Below, one piece after another: positions 16,646 through 25,411 of a stretch of DNA of 64,000 nt. This DNA is from Muricoccus harenae (lineage in GTDB: Bacteria > Pseudomonadota > Alphaproteobacteria > Acetobacterales > Acetobacteraceae). The notes beneath the pieces were generated by a model. That model did not search any database. It had not been told where the DNA came from and saw only the letters and a program-made list of their open reading frames with translations. Location: contig NZ_WWDL01000018.1 of NCBI RefSeq assembly GCF_009848505.1, positions 1 through 64,000 on the forward strand. Reading direction: 5' to 3'. A program made the translations under genes and the position numbers. Every line of letters begins with the position of its first letter. Position 1 is the stretch's first letter.

Positions 16646-17188
16646 TCAGGCGGCCATTTCGGGCAGGTCGCCTGGCTGCAGGAACCGCAGAAGCTGTGCC
16701 TTGCCCACGCCCAGGGACGCCCAGGGACCTTCGAGGGCGAATTCGGCGAGGGACGCCGTGGGATAGGACTCGGCAAGGGCCTGAACCGATGAACGGGCCT
16801 CCACACCTGCGGGGCCGGCCTCCGGGCTGGCAAGGTTGAGGGCCAGGTCGTGCAAGCCCGGGTTGTGCGCGATCAACAGGACGCTCCGCACGTTGTCCGG
16901 CACCTCTCGCACCGCCTGTAGCAGGCGCTCCCAGGGGGCGAGGTAGAGGTCGTCCATCGGCTCGATGCGCGGCGGACCGTCCAGCGTGCCGAGTCCCTCC
17001 AGCGTCTGAAGTGTCCGGCGGGAGGAGGAGACGAGGACCAGCTCGGGGCGCATGCCCAGGCCGCGCATGGCGCTGGACATCGCGGCGGCAGCGCGGCGGC
17101 CGCGGGCGTTCAATGGACGGGCGTGGTCCGACAGGGCCGGGTCGTCCCAGGCAGATTTGGCATGACGCAGCAGCAGCAACTGTCGCAT
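16646..17188 (-). CDS. SixA-like phosphohistidine phosphatase family
   Basis: 180 residues from ATG 17188 (MRQLLLLRHAKSAW). Histidine phosphatase superfamily: the phospho-acceptor motif LLRHAKS at the N-terminus, LVSSSRRTLQT in the middle and VLLIAHNPG carrying the second catalytic His. SixA removes phosphate from histidine-containing phosphotransfer domains; whether this one does is inferred. It may be co-transcribed with the thermonuclease 82 bases downstream. Confidence 0.87.
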   Translation of the reverse strand: MRQLLLLRHAKSAWDDPALSDHARPLNARGRRAAAAMSSAMRGLGMRPELVLVSSSRRTLQTLEGLGTLDGPPRIEPMDDLYLAPWERLLQAVREVPDNVRSVLLIAHNPGLHDLALNLASPEAGPAGVEARSSVQALAESYPTASLAEFALEGPWASLGVGKAQLLRFLQPGDLPEMAA

Positions 17189-17264
17189 GGCGCGATCCTC
17201 GCACATCGGGCGCTAACTGTCGCGAGGGGGGGGCGTTTCCGCGTTCGGAAGATTCGGTGGCGGA

Positions 17265-17972
17265 TCAGCGGCGCGGCGGGGCGTTCATGATGCGGCTGGG
17301 CGGGGGTGCACCCGGCATGGGGACCGGAGAGGCGCCGGGGCTGCGGGTGAGAGGCGCGGCGGGCTGCTCCTCGCGTGCGGCCTGGCCGGGATAGACCGTG
17401 CCCTGGGTGACGCCAACGCTGACGCACTGAAAGGCGAGCTGCGCCGTACCGACCTGGATACCATACCAGGAGACGGCCGAGCGGGAGAGGGCCATGTCCC
17501 CGGCGGTGCGCAGGAACCACTGGTCGAAGCCAAGGGTGCGGCGGCTGCCGGAGACGGTGAGCATGTTCAGCTCGTGCTGGAGGCGGAAGGCATTCCCGAC
17601 GACCTCCCCGCGCACCGGCCCGGTGGCATCGGAGGCCTCGCCGACCCAGCTGCGGCCGGTGGGGTCGGCGGCGTCGCGGCGGAGGGTCCAGAAGCGACGT
17701 TCCTCGAAGCTGTCGCCGTAGCGGATATGCTCGTCGAAGGTGAGCTTCGTGCCATTCCAGGCGCCCAGGAGATGGGCGGTGAACCAAGTCTCGATCGCGC
17801 CGAGGCGGGTGGCGAAGACGCCGTGGCTGCGCAGCTTGCCGGCGAAGAACTCCTCCGGGTGGAAGGGCGGGCCCTTGCCCTCGAAGGTGTCCGGACTGGT
17901 GCCGCAGCCCGGAAGGGCGGTGGCGGCGGCGAGCGCGGGGAGGGCAAGGAGGAGAGAGCGTCGGCGCGTCAT
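17265..17972 (-). CDS. DUF3833 family lipoprotein
   Basis: 235 residues from ATG 17972. A twin-Arg-like start (MTRRRSLLLALPALAAATA) leads to a lipobox LPGC (Cys about 24), so outer-membrane lipoprotein is expected. The body matches DUF3833: FEGKGPPFHPEEFFAGKLRS, then AIETWFTAHLLGAWNGTKLTFDE and GSRRTLGFDQWFLR. The family resembles lipocalin-type beta barrels; function unknown, sometimes linked to envelope maintenance. A Pro-rich disordered C-terminus follows about residue 200. Confidence 0.82.
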   Translation of the reverse strand: MTRRRSLLLALPALAAATALPGCGTSPDTFEGKGPPFHPEEFFAGKLRSHGVFATRLGAIETWFTAHLLGAWNGTKLTFDEHIRYGDSFEERRFWTLRRDAADPTGRSWVGEASDATGPVRGEVVGNAFRLQHELNMLTVSGSRRTLGFDQWFLRTAGDMALSRSAVSWYGIQVGTAQLAFQCVSVGVTQGTVYPGQAAREEQPAAPLTRSPGASPVPMPGAPPPSRIMNAPPRR

Positions 17973-18437
17973 GTCGGGAGCGGACCATCTATCACGCTGT
18001 CCGGCTTGGCCAGGGTGCGGGGCGCGGCTGCGGCGAAATCCACGGTGTTGTGCCATTCACGCCGATGCTCGCGTGCTGGCGCCGGCGCCGGCGCCGGCGC
18101 CGGCGCAGGGACAGGAGACGGTGCTACCGCTGGGCGAAGGACGCGCGGCCTATCCGATGCCGGCGCGGCGTATCAGGGTGGACGGCGTGGCGGTCGGGGA
18201 GTGCGGCGGCGTGGCCTTCCGCGACGGAGGCGAGGCGCGCGTGACCGCCAGGGATGCAGTGACCGAGGTGGTGCTGGTGGAGATCGTAGTCCGGCCACCG
18301 GATGAGTGGGGCGACGCATCCCGCGTCGCCCCGCGCGTTATACCGGCTCCCTTCCATGCGGCCCTGCCGCGGCTGGAGCATCGGTCCATGCGAGGAGTCG
18401 GACGCGCGGCGGCATTCCAGCCGCGAGCCTGCGATTC
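17973..18437. other. Intergenic region, 465 bases, with hexamer repeat
   Basis: Divergent spacer between the lipoprotein and antiporter genes. It holds a GCCGGC hexamer tract (about 18078-18106) and a doubtful small frame reaching the antiporter start (listed separately). No clear promoter motif was recognised. Confidence 0.6.
18078..18106 (+). repeat. GCCGGC hexanucleotide tandem repeat
   Basis: About four and a half copies of the hexamer GCCGGC in a row. Read as protein it is an Ala-Pro repeat. Such tracts slip easily during replication. Confidence 0.85.
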
Positions 18438-18441
18438 GTGA
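18121..18441 (+). CDS. Possible small protein coupled to the antiporter (doubtful)
   Basis: 106 codons from GTG 18121, just after AGGAG at 18113-18117, ending in TGA that overlaps the antiporter's GTG start (GTGA). The first half (MPARRIRVDGVAVGECGG, VTARDAVTEVVLVEIVV) has third-position GC like real genes here and a plausible beta-strand pattern; the last third is less convincing. An alternative GTG lies further upstream through the Ala-Pro repeat. No family recognised. Could also be a decayed gene or chance. Confidence 0.28.
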   Translation: MLPLGEGRAAYPMPARRIRVDGVAVGECGGVAFRDGGEARVTARDAVTEVVLVEIVVRPPDEWGDASRVAPRVIPAPFHAALPRLEHRSMRGVGRAAAFQPRACDS

Positions 18442-19922
18442 GCACGCTGCAATTCGTGGCGCTGCTGCTGGCGTCGATCGGGCCCCTGCTGGCGCTGGCC
18501 GGGATGGTGCGGCTGCCGAACTCCCTGGTGCTGGTGGCCGTGGGGGCCGGCACGGCCTTCCTGCCGGGGCTGCCGGATGCGCCGGTGGATCCGCAGTTGC
18601 TGATCACCCTGTTCCTGCCGCCGGTCATCTTCGCGGCGTCGATCCGGGTTTCGGTGCATCTGTGGCGCTTCGCCCTGGGGCCAGGGGTGGCGATCGGCAT
18701 CGGGCTGACGGTGGTGACGATTCCGCTCATCGCCCTGGCCGCGCGTTGGCTGCTGCCGGGGCTTGGCTGGGCGCCGGCGCTGCTGCTGGGCATCGTGGGG
18801 GCGCTGTTCGACACGCGCATCTTCCATGAGGCCGAGGGCCGGCCGCAGGTGCCGCGAGCCATTGCAGATGCGCTGAAGGTGCGGGAGATGGTGGCGCGAA
18901 TCCTCGCGCTCGGCGTGCTGGGACTGCTGCTTCATGCGGTGGAGGAAGGCGCGCCGACTCCGCTCGGCGCGGCCGGGCGCTTCACCTGGGCGCTCCTGGC
19001 CGGGGCGGCGGCGGGATGGGCGCTCGGGCGGGGCTCGCTCTGGCTGCGCGGGCGCGTGGGGCCAGCGCCGGTCGAGATCGCCGTATCCATCGCGCTGCCC
19101 TTTCTTTGCGCGCTGGCCGCACAATGGCTGGGGCTTTCGCTTTCGGCCACGATCATCGCAGCGGCGCTCACCGTCTCATCCAGCGACGTGGATCGCGACA
19201 CGGGGGCGACCCGAACCTCCTCGGAAGCAAGGATTTCCGCGACGAGTTTTTGGGAAGAGGTGAGCCTGCTGCTTTCGGCAGTGCTGTTCGTGCTCGCCGG
19301 GCGGGCGCTGCCGCATACGCTGCAGGCGCTGGAATCCTGGCCGCTCTGGCGGACGGCGGGCACGGCGCTGGCGCTGGTGGTGCTGATCCTCGGGCTGCAA
19401 TTCGCCTTTTCCTACCTGGCCGCCTGTATGTCGGCGCCCGCGGAGGCGCTGCGTGACAAGGAGGGAGAGTCGGGGCGGGAGATCACGAGGCTGACCGCGG
19501 CGGCGGTGATGGCCTGGGCCTGCACGCCCTCGATCCTGGGGATCGTCATCGCACTTTCGGCGCCGCAGGAGATGGAGGATCGTGGGCTGACGCTGGTGGT
19601 GGCGGCCTTCCTGATCCTTGCCGCGGTGGTGGTGCAGGGGCTGACGCTGCGCAGCGCGGTGCAGGCGGCGTCGCTCGGCAACGAGGAGGAGGAGAAGCGG
19701 GAGCAGGAGCTTGCAGGCGAGGTGGCGTCGCAGGCGGCGGAGGGGCAGGAGGATGTGCAGGACGGGCATGACGCCGTGCGCCGTGCGCTGCTGCAACTGC
19801 GCGAGGAGAACCACATTGGCGACGAGATGCTGCAGAAGATGCTGCGCGAAACGGATCTGAGCGCGCGCGCCGCCGAGGGGCCGGCGGCGGCGTTGCCGGG
19901 GGCGGGGCCGCCTAATCCCTGA
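18438..19922 (+). CDS. CPA1-type cation:proton antiporter
   Basis: 494 residues from GTG 18438. About twelve membrane segments: LLASIGPLLALAGMV first, then a PPVIFAASIRVSVHLWR region typical of NhaP/NHE-like CPA1 proteins, and further helices to about residue 420. The helix-5/6 ND ion-site motif of canonical CPA1 is not clearly seen (ALFDTRIFHEAEG occupies the corresponding place), so ion selectivity is uncertain. A charged cytoplasmic tail (EEEEKREQELAGEV...) follows. It extrudes Na+ or K+ in exchange for protons by family knowledge. It is divergent from the DUF3833 gene. Confidence 0.82.
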   Translation: MSTLQFVALLLASIGPLLALAGMVRLPNSLVLVAVGAGTAFLPGLPDAPVDPQLLITLFLPPVIFAASIRVSVHLWRFALGPGVAIGIGLTVVTIPLIALAARWLLPGLGWAPALLLGIVGALFDTRIFHEAEGRPQVPRAIADALKVREMVARILALGVLGLLLHAVEEGAPTPLGAAGRFTWALLAGAAAGWALGRGSLWLRGRVGPAPVEIAVSIALPFLCALAAQWLGLSLSATIIAAALTVSSSDVDRDTGATRTSSEARISATSFWEEVSLLLSAVLFVLAGRALPHTLQALESWPLWRTAGTALALVVLILGLQFAFSYLAACMSAPAEALRDKEGESGREITRLTAAAVMAWACTPSILGIVIALSAPQEMEDRGLTLVVAAFLILAAVVVQGLTLRSAVQAASLGNEEEEKREQELAGEVASQAAEGQEDVQDGHDAVRRALLQLREENHIGDEMLQKMLRETDLSARAAEGPAAALPGAGPPNP

Positions 19923-20023
19923 CGGTATGGGGGCCGCCTTGGGACCTCGCTTACGACTGTCCCCAAAAACCGCCGCAATGTCCGGGGAGGCGAAGCCTCA
20001 CCCGGGCCGCGGGCGCGGCGCTA

Positions 20024-21463
20024 TCAGCCCGCCTTGTTGCGAATCGGCGGGGCCAGGACATCCGCCGGGATCGGGCATTCGTAAGGCTTCCCCGCACGGC
20101 GCTTCGCCAGCTCGGCCTTGGCGCGGGCGAGGAGTTCCGGGTCGCGGAAGCCATCGAGCGCCGTGGCGGCCATGACCTTGGCCGCCTGGACCATGCCCTT
20201 ATGGGCGTGGGGAGACTGGCCCTGGGCCACAGCCTGCCAGGTGTGGAAGGGGGTGCCGATGGCCCAGCAGGCGCCCCAGGCCTGGACCGTGGGGACGATC
20301 TGCGAGACGTCGCCGACATCGGTGGAGCCGGCCTGGGTTATGGGGTTGCCGTCGAAGGGCAGCACGTCCTCGTGCAGGGCGGCGTGCGCCATCTCGGGCG
20401 CGGCGCCGAAGGCCGCGACCTCCGAGGTGATGTCCTCCTCGCTCAGGGAGCGGCGGATCTCGGCGGCGAAGCGTTGGTCAGCCTCGTCATGCTCCGGGGC
20501 GCCGATGGACTGGAAGTTGCCGTGCAGGGCCATGTCGAGGGTCTGGTTCTGCAGGGTCTCTGAGCAGGCCTTGTCGATCTCGAAGGACCAGCTGGTGCCG
20601 GTCATGATGGCGGCGCCCTCGGCGCAGGCCTTCACGCGCTCAAACAAGGCGCGGGCCTCTGCGACCTTCGGAGCGCGGATGAGGTAGAGGACTTCGGCAT
20701 TCGCCTGGACCACGTTCGGCGAGACGCCGCCGGAATTGGTGATAGCGTAATGGACGCGGGCCTCCTGCGGCATGTGCTCGCGCAGGTAATTCACGCCGAC
20801 ATTCATCAGCTCCACGGCATCCAGCGCCGAGCGGCCGAGATGCGGCGAGCCGGCGGCATGGGCCGCCTTGCCCTTGAAGCGGAAATAGATCTGGTAATTC
20901 GCGAGGTTGCGGATGGCCATGACGCCGTTGAAGGCGCCGGGATGCCAGGTGATGGCGGCGTCCAGATCGTCGAAGGCGCCTTCGCGGGCCATGAAGGTCT
21001 TGCCTGAGCCACCTTCCTCGCCGGGGCAGCCATAGTAGCGGACGCGGCCCTTCATGCCGGCCCCACGCAGCGCGTCCCGCGCGGAGACCGCGGCGAGCAT
21101 GGCGCCGGCGCCTAGAAGGTTGTGCCCGCAGCCATGGCCGTTGCCGCCGGTTTCCACCGGGCGCTGCTCGGCGATGCCGGCCTGCTGAGAGAGGCCGGCC
21201 AGGGCGTCGAACTCGCCGAGGAAGCCGATCAGCGGACCGCCTTCGCCGGATTCCGCCAGGAAGGCGGTGGGGATGCCGGCGACATTGCGGGTGACTCGGA
21301 AGCCCTCGGCCTCCAGCTGGGCGATCTGCGCCTCGGCCGAGCGGTGCTCGGCGAAGCGCAGCTCGGGCATGGCCCAGATGCGGTCGGAAAGCTCGGTATA
21401 GGCGGGGGATTTCGCCTCGACCGTGTCGGAGAGGCGATCGAGCGCGATGGGGTCATTCTTCAT
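20024..21463 (-). CDS. M20 amidohydrolase, AbgB-like
   Basis: 479 residues from ATG 21463 (MKNDPIALDRL). Zinc-dependent amidohydrolase of the M20D/AbgB group. Metal-site signatures: NGHGCGHNLLG (His-x-Cys-x-His), the catalytic Glu in CPGEEGGSGK, and a conserved ITWHPG; the dimerisation lid domain lies between about 200 and 320. AbgB is a subunit of p-aminobenzoyl-glutamate hydrolase; the partner AbgA is not present here, so aminobenzoyl-glutamate or another N-acyl substrate remains open. The gene is downstream of the CurA-like gene by 30 bases, probably one transcript. Confidence 0.85.
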   Translation of the reverse strand: MKNDPIALDRLSDTVEAKSPAYTELSDRIWAMPELRFAEHRSAEAQIAQLEAEGFRVTRNVAGIPTAFLAESGEGGPLIGFLGEFDALAGLSQQAGIAEQRPVETGGNGHGCGHNLLGAGAMLAAVSARDALRGAGMKGRVRYYGCPGEEGGSGKTFMAREGAFDDLDAAITWHPGAFNGVMAIRNLANYQIYFRFKGKAAHAAGSPHLGRSALDAVELMNVGVNYLREHMPQEARVHYAITNSGGVSPNVVQANAEVLYLIRAPKVAEARALFERVKACAEGAAIMTGTSWSFEIDKACSETLQNQTLDMALHGNFQSIGAPEHDEADQRFAAEIRRSLSEEDITSEVAAFGAAPEMAHAALHEDVLPFDGNPITQAGSTDVGDVSQIVPTVQAWGACWAIGTPFHTWQAVAQGQSPHAHKGMVQAAKVMAATALDGFRDPELLARAKAELAKRRAGKPYECPIPADVLAPPIRNKAG

Positions 21464-21492
21464 GCGGGCGCTCTCTACTCCCCCCTTGTGTG

Positions 21493-22494
21493 TCAGGTCA
21501 CCTCGATGATGAGCTTGCCGAAGTTCTTTCCGGCGAGCAGGCCCATGAAGGCCTCGGGGGCATTCTCCAGGCCCTTTACGATGTCCTCGCGGTATTTCAG
21601 CCCGCCCTCCTTCAGCCAGGCGCCGCCGATGCGGCGCCATTCGGTGAAGGCGCGGGGATGGTCGCTGACGATGAAGCCGCGGAGGGAGAGGCGCTTGCGG
21701 TTGATCTGGCCGAGATTGGGGCCGGGGGCGGGCTCGCCATCCTGGTATTCGGCGATGGCGCCGCAGAAGGCGAGGCGGGCGAAGTCATTCATCAGCGGCC
21801 AGGCGGCCTTCTGCACGGCGCCGCCCACATTCTCGAAATAGCCGTCGATGCCGTTCGGGCAGGCGGCGGCGAGCTGGGCGGGCAAATCCGGGGCGCGGTG
21901 GTCGACGCAAGCGTCGAAGCCGAGCTCGCCGGTGACGAAGGCGCATTTCTCGGGGCCGCCGGCGATGCCGACCACCCGCGCACCCATGCGCTTCGCGATC
22001 TGGCCGGCAACGCCGCCGACGGCGCCGGAGGCGGCGGTGACGACATAGGTCTCACCGGGCCGGGGCGGGGACATCTCGGTGACACCGACCCAGGCGGTGG
22101 TGCCGGGCATGCCGAGCAGGCCGAGGGCGGTGGTGAGGGGGGCCTCGTCCGGGTTCAGCTTGCGCAAGCCGGCGGCGGGCATCGCGGAGAATCGCTGCCA
22201 GCCATAACCGCCCAGCACCCAATCGCCGGGCCGGAAGGTGCCGGTGGGATCCTCGGCGACCTGGGCGACAGTCTGGCCGACCATCACCGCGCCGATCTGG
22301 ACGGGGACCGCGTAGGAGGCGCGGTCGTTCATGCGGCCGCGCATATACGGGTCGAGGGAGAGGAAGCGGTTGCGGAGCAGGACCTCACCGGGGCGCGGGG
22401 TGGGGGGCGGGCCCTCCACCACATCGAAGTGTTCCGGTCCGACGCGGCCGGTGGGGCGGGCGCGGAGGAGGATCTGGAGGTTCGTCTCGGTCAT
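21493..22494 (-). CDS. curA: NADP-dependent oxidoreductase, CurA/leukotriene B4 reductase-like (MDR)
   Basis: 333 residues. A zinc-free medium-chain dehydrogenase. FLSLDPYMRGRM at the N-terminus is diagnostic of the CurA/prostaglandin reductase subgroup; VVTAASGAVGGVAGQIAK is the nucleotide-binding motif (AxxGxxG); and YFENVGG is the family signature. It likely reduces alpha,beta-unsaturated carbonyls with NADPH. It probably leads a two-gene transcript with the M20 hydrolase, and is divergent from mobB. The gene symbol is by family resemblance only. Confidence 0.85.
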   Translation of the reverse strand: MTETNLQILLRARPTGRVGPEHFDVVEGPPPTPRPGEVLLRNRFLSLDPYMRGRMNDRASYAVPVQIGAVMVGQTVAQVAEDPTGTFRPGDWVLGGYGWQRFSAMPAAGLRKLNPDEAPLTTALGLLGMPGTTAWVGVTEMSPPRPGETYVVTAASGAVGGVAGQIAKRMGARVVGIAGGPEKCAFVTGELGFDACVDHRAPDLPAQLAAACPNGIDGYFENVGGAVQKAAWPLMNDFARLAFCGAIAEYQDGEPAPGPNLGQINRKRLSLRGFIVSDHPRAFTEWRRIGGAWLKEGGLKYREDIVKGLENAPEAFMGLLAGKNFGKLIIEVT

Positions 22495-22703
22495 GCGGCG
22501 GGTTCCCTGCTGCCCCGCCAGTAGGTACGTCCCGCGCCGCCCGGAGCAAGCGTGGCAACGGGGCAGGATTTCAGCAGGCGCGTCCGGCGGGAGGTGCTGG
22601 GGCGGGGCCCGCGGCTGGCGCCCCGATGCTGGCGGGGTTACTGCGGGGGCATGGCGATGGGTGGATGCCGCGCCGCGCCGCCCTGCAAGGGAGAAGGCGC
22701 CGG

Positions 22704-23204
22704 ATGCGGGTGATCGGGCTGGCGGGCTGGAGCGGGGCGGGGAAGACGACGCTGCTTTCGGCGTTGATTCCCTGGCTGAAGGGGCGTGGGGTGTCGGTCT
22801 CCACGATCAAGCACGCGCATCATGCCTTCGATGTCGATAAGCCCGGGAAGGACAGCCACACGCACCGATTGGCGGGGGCCGGGCAGGTGCTGGTGTCCTC
22901 CTCCATGCGCTGGGCGCTGATGACGGAGCTGCGCGGGGCCCCGGAGCCGGGGCTGGCGGCGCTGATGGCGCATCTGGATCCGGTGGAGCTGGTGATCGTG
23001 GAGGGGTTCAAGCGGGATCCCCATCCGAAGATTGAGGTGCACCGGGTGGCGAATGGGAAGCCGTGGATGCATCCGGAAGATCCGGCGATCCGGGCGGTGG
23101 CCTCCGACGTGCCGCCGCCGGGTGGGTTGCCGCATGTGGCGCTGGACGACATTCCGGCGATCGGCGCGCTGGCGCTGGAGCATGCCGCATCATGGCCGGG
23201 CTGA
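22704..23204 (+). CDS. mobB: Molybdopterin-guanine dinucleotide biosynthesis protein MobB
   Basis: 166 residues from ATG 22704 (MRVIGLAGWSGAGKTT). The Walker A GWSGAGKTTL is at residues 8-17. TIKHAHHAFDVDKPGKDSHTHRLAGA and LVIVEGFKRDPHPKIEVHR are the MobB signatures. It binds GTP and stimulates the MobA guanylyltransferase step. Its 3' end overlaps moeA by 13 bases. Confidence 0.92.
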   Translation: MRVIGLAGWSGAGKTTLLSALIPWLKGRGVSVSTIKHAHHAFDVDKPGKDSHTHRLAGAGQVLVSSSMRWALMTELRGAPEPGLAALMAHLDPVELVIVEGFKRDPHPKIEVHRVANGKPWMHPEDPAIRAVASDVPPPGGLPHVALDDIPAIGALALEHAASWPG

Positions 23205-24439
23205 GCGGCGACTGCTTCGCGCATGGGGGCGACCTCCTTCCGGTGGAGGAGGCGGCGGCGCTGGTGGTGGCGCGGGTGACGCCGGTCGGCGGTGTGGAGC
23301 AGGTAGCGCTGCGGTCGGCGCGGGGGCGGGTGCTGGCCGCACCGCTGGTGGCCCAACGGGACCTGCCGCCGTTCCGGAACAGCGCGGTCGATGGTTATGC
23401 GCTGCGGCACGCGACGCTTTCGCCCGCGGGGGAGACGCGGCTGGCGCTTGCCGGGCGGGTGGCCGCCGGCGAGGCGGCGGGCGTTCTGCCGGCCGGCGCC
23501 GCGGTCCGGGTGCTGACGGGCGCGCCGGTGCCGGAGGGCGCCGATGCCATCGCCATGCAGGAGGATGTGCGGCTGGCGGATGGCGCCGTGCTGCTGCCGC
23601 CCGGCTTGGCGCGGGGGCTGGAGCGGGGCGCCAATATCCGCGAGGCCGGGGAGGATGTGGCGCGTGGCGAGGTGGCGCTTCCCGCCGGTCGGCGGCTGGA
23701 TGCGGCGGCGATCGGGCTGGCGGCGGCACTGGGCGCGGCCCGGCTCGGCGTGACGCGGCGGCCGGTGGTCGGGGTGTTCAGCACCGGGGATGAGCTGGTG
23801 GAGCCCGGAGGCGCGCTGGGCCCGGCGAGCCGGCATGACAGCAACCGGCACACGCTGCTGGCCCTGCTGGATGGACTGCCGGTCGAAGCGCGTGACCTGG
23901 GCATCCTGCCGGATCGGGCGGCGGCCACTGCTGATGCATTGCGTGTGGCGGCCGCGGCGCATGACCTGCTTCTGACCTCAGGTGGGGTGTCGGAGGGGGA
24001 GGAGGATCATGTGCGGGTCGCCATTGAGGCGCAGGGGCGGCTGCATTTCTGGAAGCTGGCGGTGAAGCCGGGCAAGCCGGCGGCGCTGGGGGTGATCGGC
24101 GGCGTGCCGGTGCTGGGGCTGCCGGGGAATCCGGTGGCGGCGGTGGTGGCCTTCCTGCATCTGGCGCGGCCCCTGGTGCTGCGCCTGGCCGGGTCGGCGG
24201 CGGAGGCCTTGCCGCGGTTCCCGGCCGTGTCCGGCTTCGCGCACCGGAAGCGCGCCGGGCGGCGGGAGTATCTGCGGGTTTCGCTGCGACGCGGGGTGGC
24301 GGAGCGCTATCCGCGCGATGGCTCGGGGCTGATTGGGTCGCTGGCGCGGACGGAGGCTTTCGTCGAACTGCCCGAGGAAGTGACCGCCGTCGCGCCCGGC
24401 GAGCCCGTGACCGTGATCCCTTACCTGGGCTTGTTCTGA
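23192..24439 (+). CDS. moeA: Molybdopterin molybdenumtransferase MoeA
   Basis: 415 residues from ATG 23192, inside the end of mobB. MoeA inserts molybdate into adenylylated molybdopterin. Seen: DLPPFRNSAVDGYALR (N-terminal DGYA motif), VLTGAPVPEGADAIAMQED, VGVFSTGDELVEPG, TSGGVSEGEEDHV and VLGLPGNPVA. Domain order (I-II-III-IV) is standard. Interesting: its last 19 bases overlap the end of the antiparallel mobA. Confidence 0.92.
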   Translation: MAGLSGDCFAHGGDLLPVEEAAALVVARVTPVGGVEQVALRSARGRVLAAPLVAQRDLPPFRNSAVDGYALRHATLSPAGETRLALAGRVAAGEAAGVLPAGAAVRVLTGAPVPEGADAIAMQEDVRLADGAVLLPPGLARGLERGANIREAGEDVARGEVALPAGRRLDAAAIGLAAALGAARLGVTRRPVVGVFSTGDELVEPGGALGPASRHDSNRHTLLALLDGLPVEARDLGILPDRAAATADALRVAAAAHDLLLTSGGVSEGEEDHVRVAIEAQGRLHFWKLAVKPGKPAALGVIGGVPVLGLPGNPVAAVVAFLHLARPLVLRLAGSAAEALPRFPAVSGFAHRKRAGRREYLRVSLRRGVAERYPRDGSGLIGSLARTEAFVELPEEVTAVAPGEPVTVIPYLGLF

Positions 24440-25026
24440 CCGGGGAGCGCGGCGCATTCCAGCGCCAGCAGATCCTCGGGCGTGTTGGCGTTGAGGAAGG
24501 GGTCGCCTTCCCATTCCACCACCCTGCACCCGTGCTTTGCGGCCCAGCGGCTGACCTTGCCTTCGCCCGCGAGGATGGCTGTGCGGAGGTCGTCGCGCAG
24601 GGCGGTGGACCAGAGGGCGATCGGCGGGTGGGTCCGGCCGCCCGAGGCGGCGCAGGCGATCGGCGCGGCAGCCGCCTGGAGTCGCGCGGCGAGATCCAGA
24701 GGGATCAGGGGTGTGTCGCCCGGGATGGTGAGGACTTGCGAAAGGCCGAGGCTGGCCGCGTGGTCCATGGCAGCGAGGATGCCGGCAAGGGGGCCGGGAT
24801 GGCCCGGGATGCTGTCGGGGACAACGGGAAGGCCGTAGGCGGCGAAGCGCGACGGGTCGCCATTGGCGTTCAGGGCGAGGGCGGAAACCTGGGGGGCGAG
24901 GCGTGCGAGGATATGCGCCAGCAGGGGGCGGCCGTGCAGCGGCAGGAGGGTTTTGTCGCCACCGCCCATGCGCCGTGCCAGGCCACCGGCCAGCACGGCG
25001 CCGAGGATGGGTTCAGGACCGTCCAC
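24421..25026 (-). CDS. mobA: Molybdenum cofactor guanylyltransferase MobA
   Basis: 201 residues from GTG 25026 (MDGPEPILGAVLAGG). MobA attaches GMP to molybdopterin for DMSO-reductase-type enzymes. N-terminal nucleotide-binding loop AVLAGGLARRMGGGDKTLL is complete; PLAGILAAMD and the Asp motif ILTIPGDTPLIP (metal-binding) follow; FLNANTPEDL marks the C-terminus. Its start overlaps the end of the membrane-protein gene by 14 bases, indicating coupled translation with gabT's operon, while its 3' end overlaps moeA antiparallel. Confidence 0.92.
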   Translation of the reverse strand: MDGPEPILGAVLAGGLARRMGGGDKTLLPLHGRPLLAHILARLAPQVSALALNANGDPSRFAAYGLPVVPDSIPGHPGPLAGILAAMDHAASLGLSQVLTIPGDTPLIPLDLAARLQAAAAPIACAASGGRTHPPIALWSTALRDDLRTAILAGEGKVSRWAAKHGCRVVEWEGDPFLNANTPEDLLALECAALPGQNKPR

Positions 25027-25411
25027 GCAGGGCAAGGGGGCGGAGCAGGAAGGCGGTGCCCCAGCCCCAGCCGGCGCCGATGAGTGGCAGCACCCAAGGC
25101 GGCGTCGCCCGCGGCAGGTGCTGCGGGACGATGTAGACGGCGACCAGCCCCATGACCGCGCCGGTGATGAGGTCCGGCGTGGGCAGGAGGCGCAGGGCGA
25201 GGGCGATGATGAAGCCGCCGGCAGCGCCCAGGATGCAGAACCAGGCGAGCCAGGGCAGGCCGTGCGGGCCGGTCGTCTGGATATAGGCGGCAAGCGGCAT
25301 CAGCTTGCCGATGTGGTGCAGCAGGAAGAGCGTGGAATCGCGGAAGACGATGACCGCGAGGGCGCCGCAGGGCACGCCGTAGAAGAGTGCCCTGCGGAAA
25401 TCCTCCTTCAT
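25013..25411 (-). CDS. Small membrane protein, unknown function
   Basis: 132 residues from ATG 25411, overlapping the gabT stop by four bases (TCAT). Three or four membrane segments: ALFYGVPCGALAVIVF, then LPWLAWFCILGAAGGFIIALAL and LITGAVMGLVAVYIV, then WVLPLIGAGWGWG. No family recognised. Translational coupling between gabT, this gene and mobA suggests one transcript, but no shared function is obvious. Confidence 0.7.
   Translation of the reverse strand: MKEDFRRALFYGVPCGALAVIVFRDSTLFLLHHIGKLMPLAAYIQTTGPHGLPWLAWFCILGAAGGFIIALALRLLPTPDLITGAVMGLVAVYIVPQHLPRATPPWVLPLIGAGWGWGTAFLLRPLALRGRS

Noticed and set aside
18078-18106. Hexamer tract considered as a CRISPR or regulatory repeat
   Set aside because: Units are contiguous with no spacers and only six bases long; it is a simple tandem repeat.
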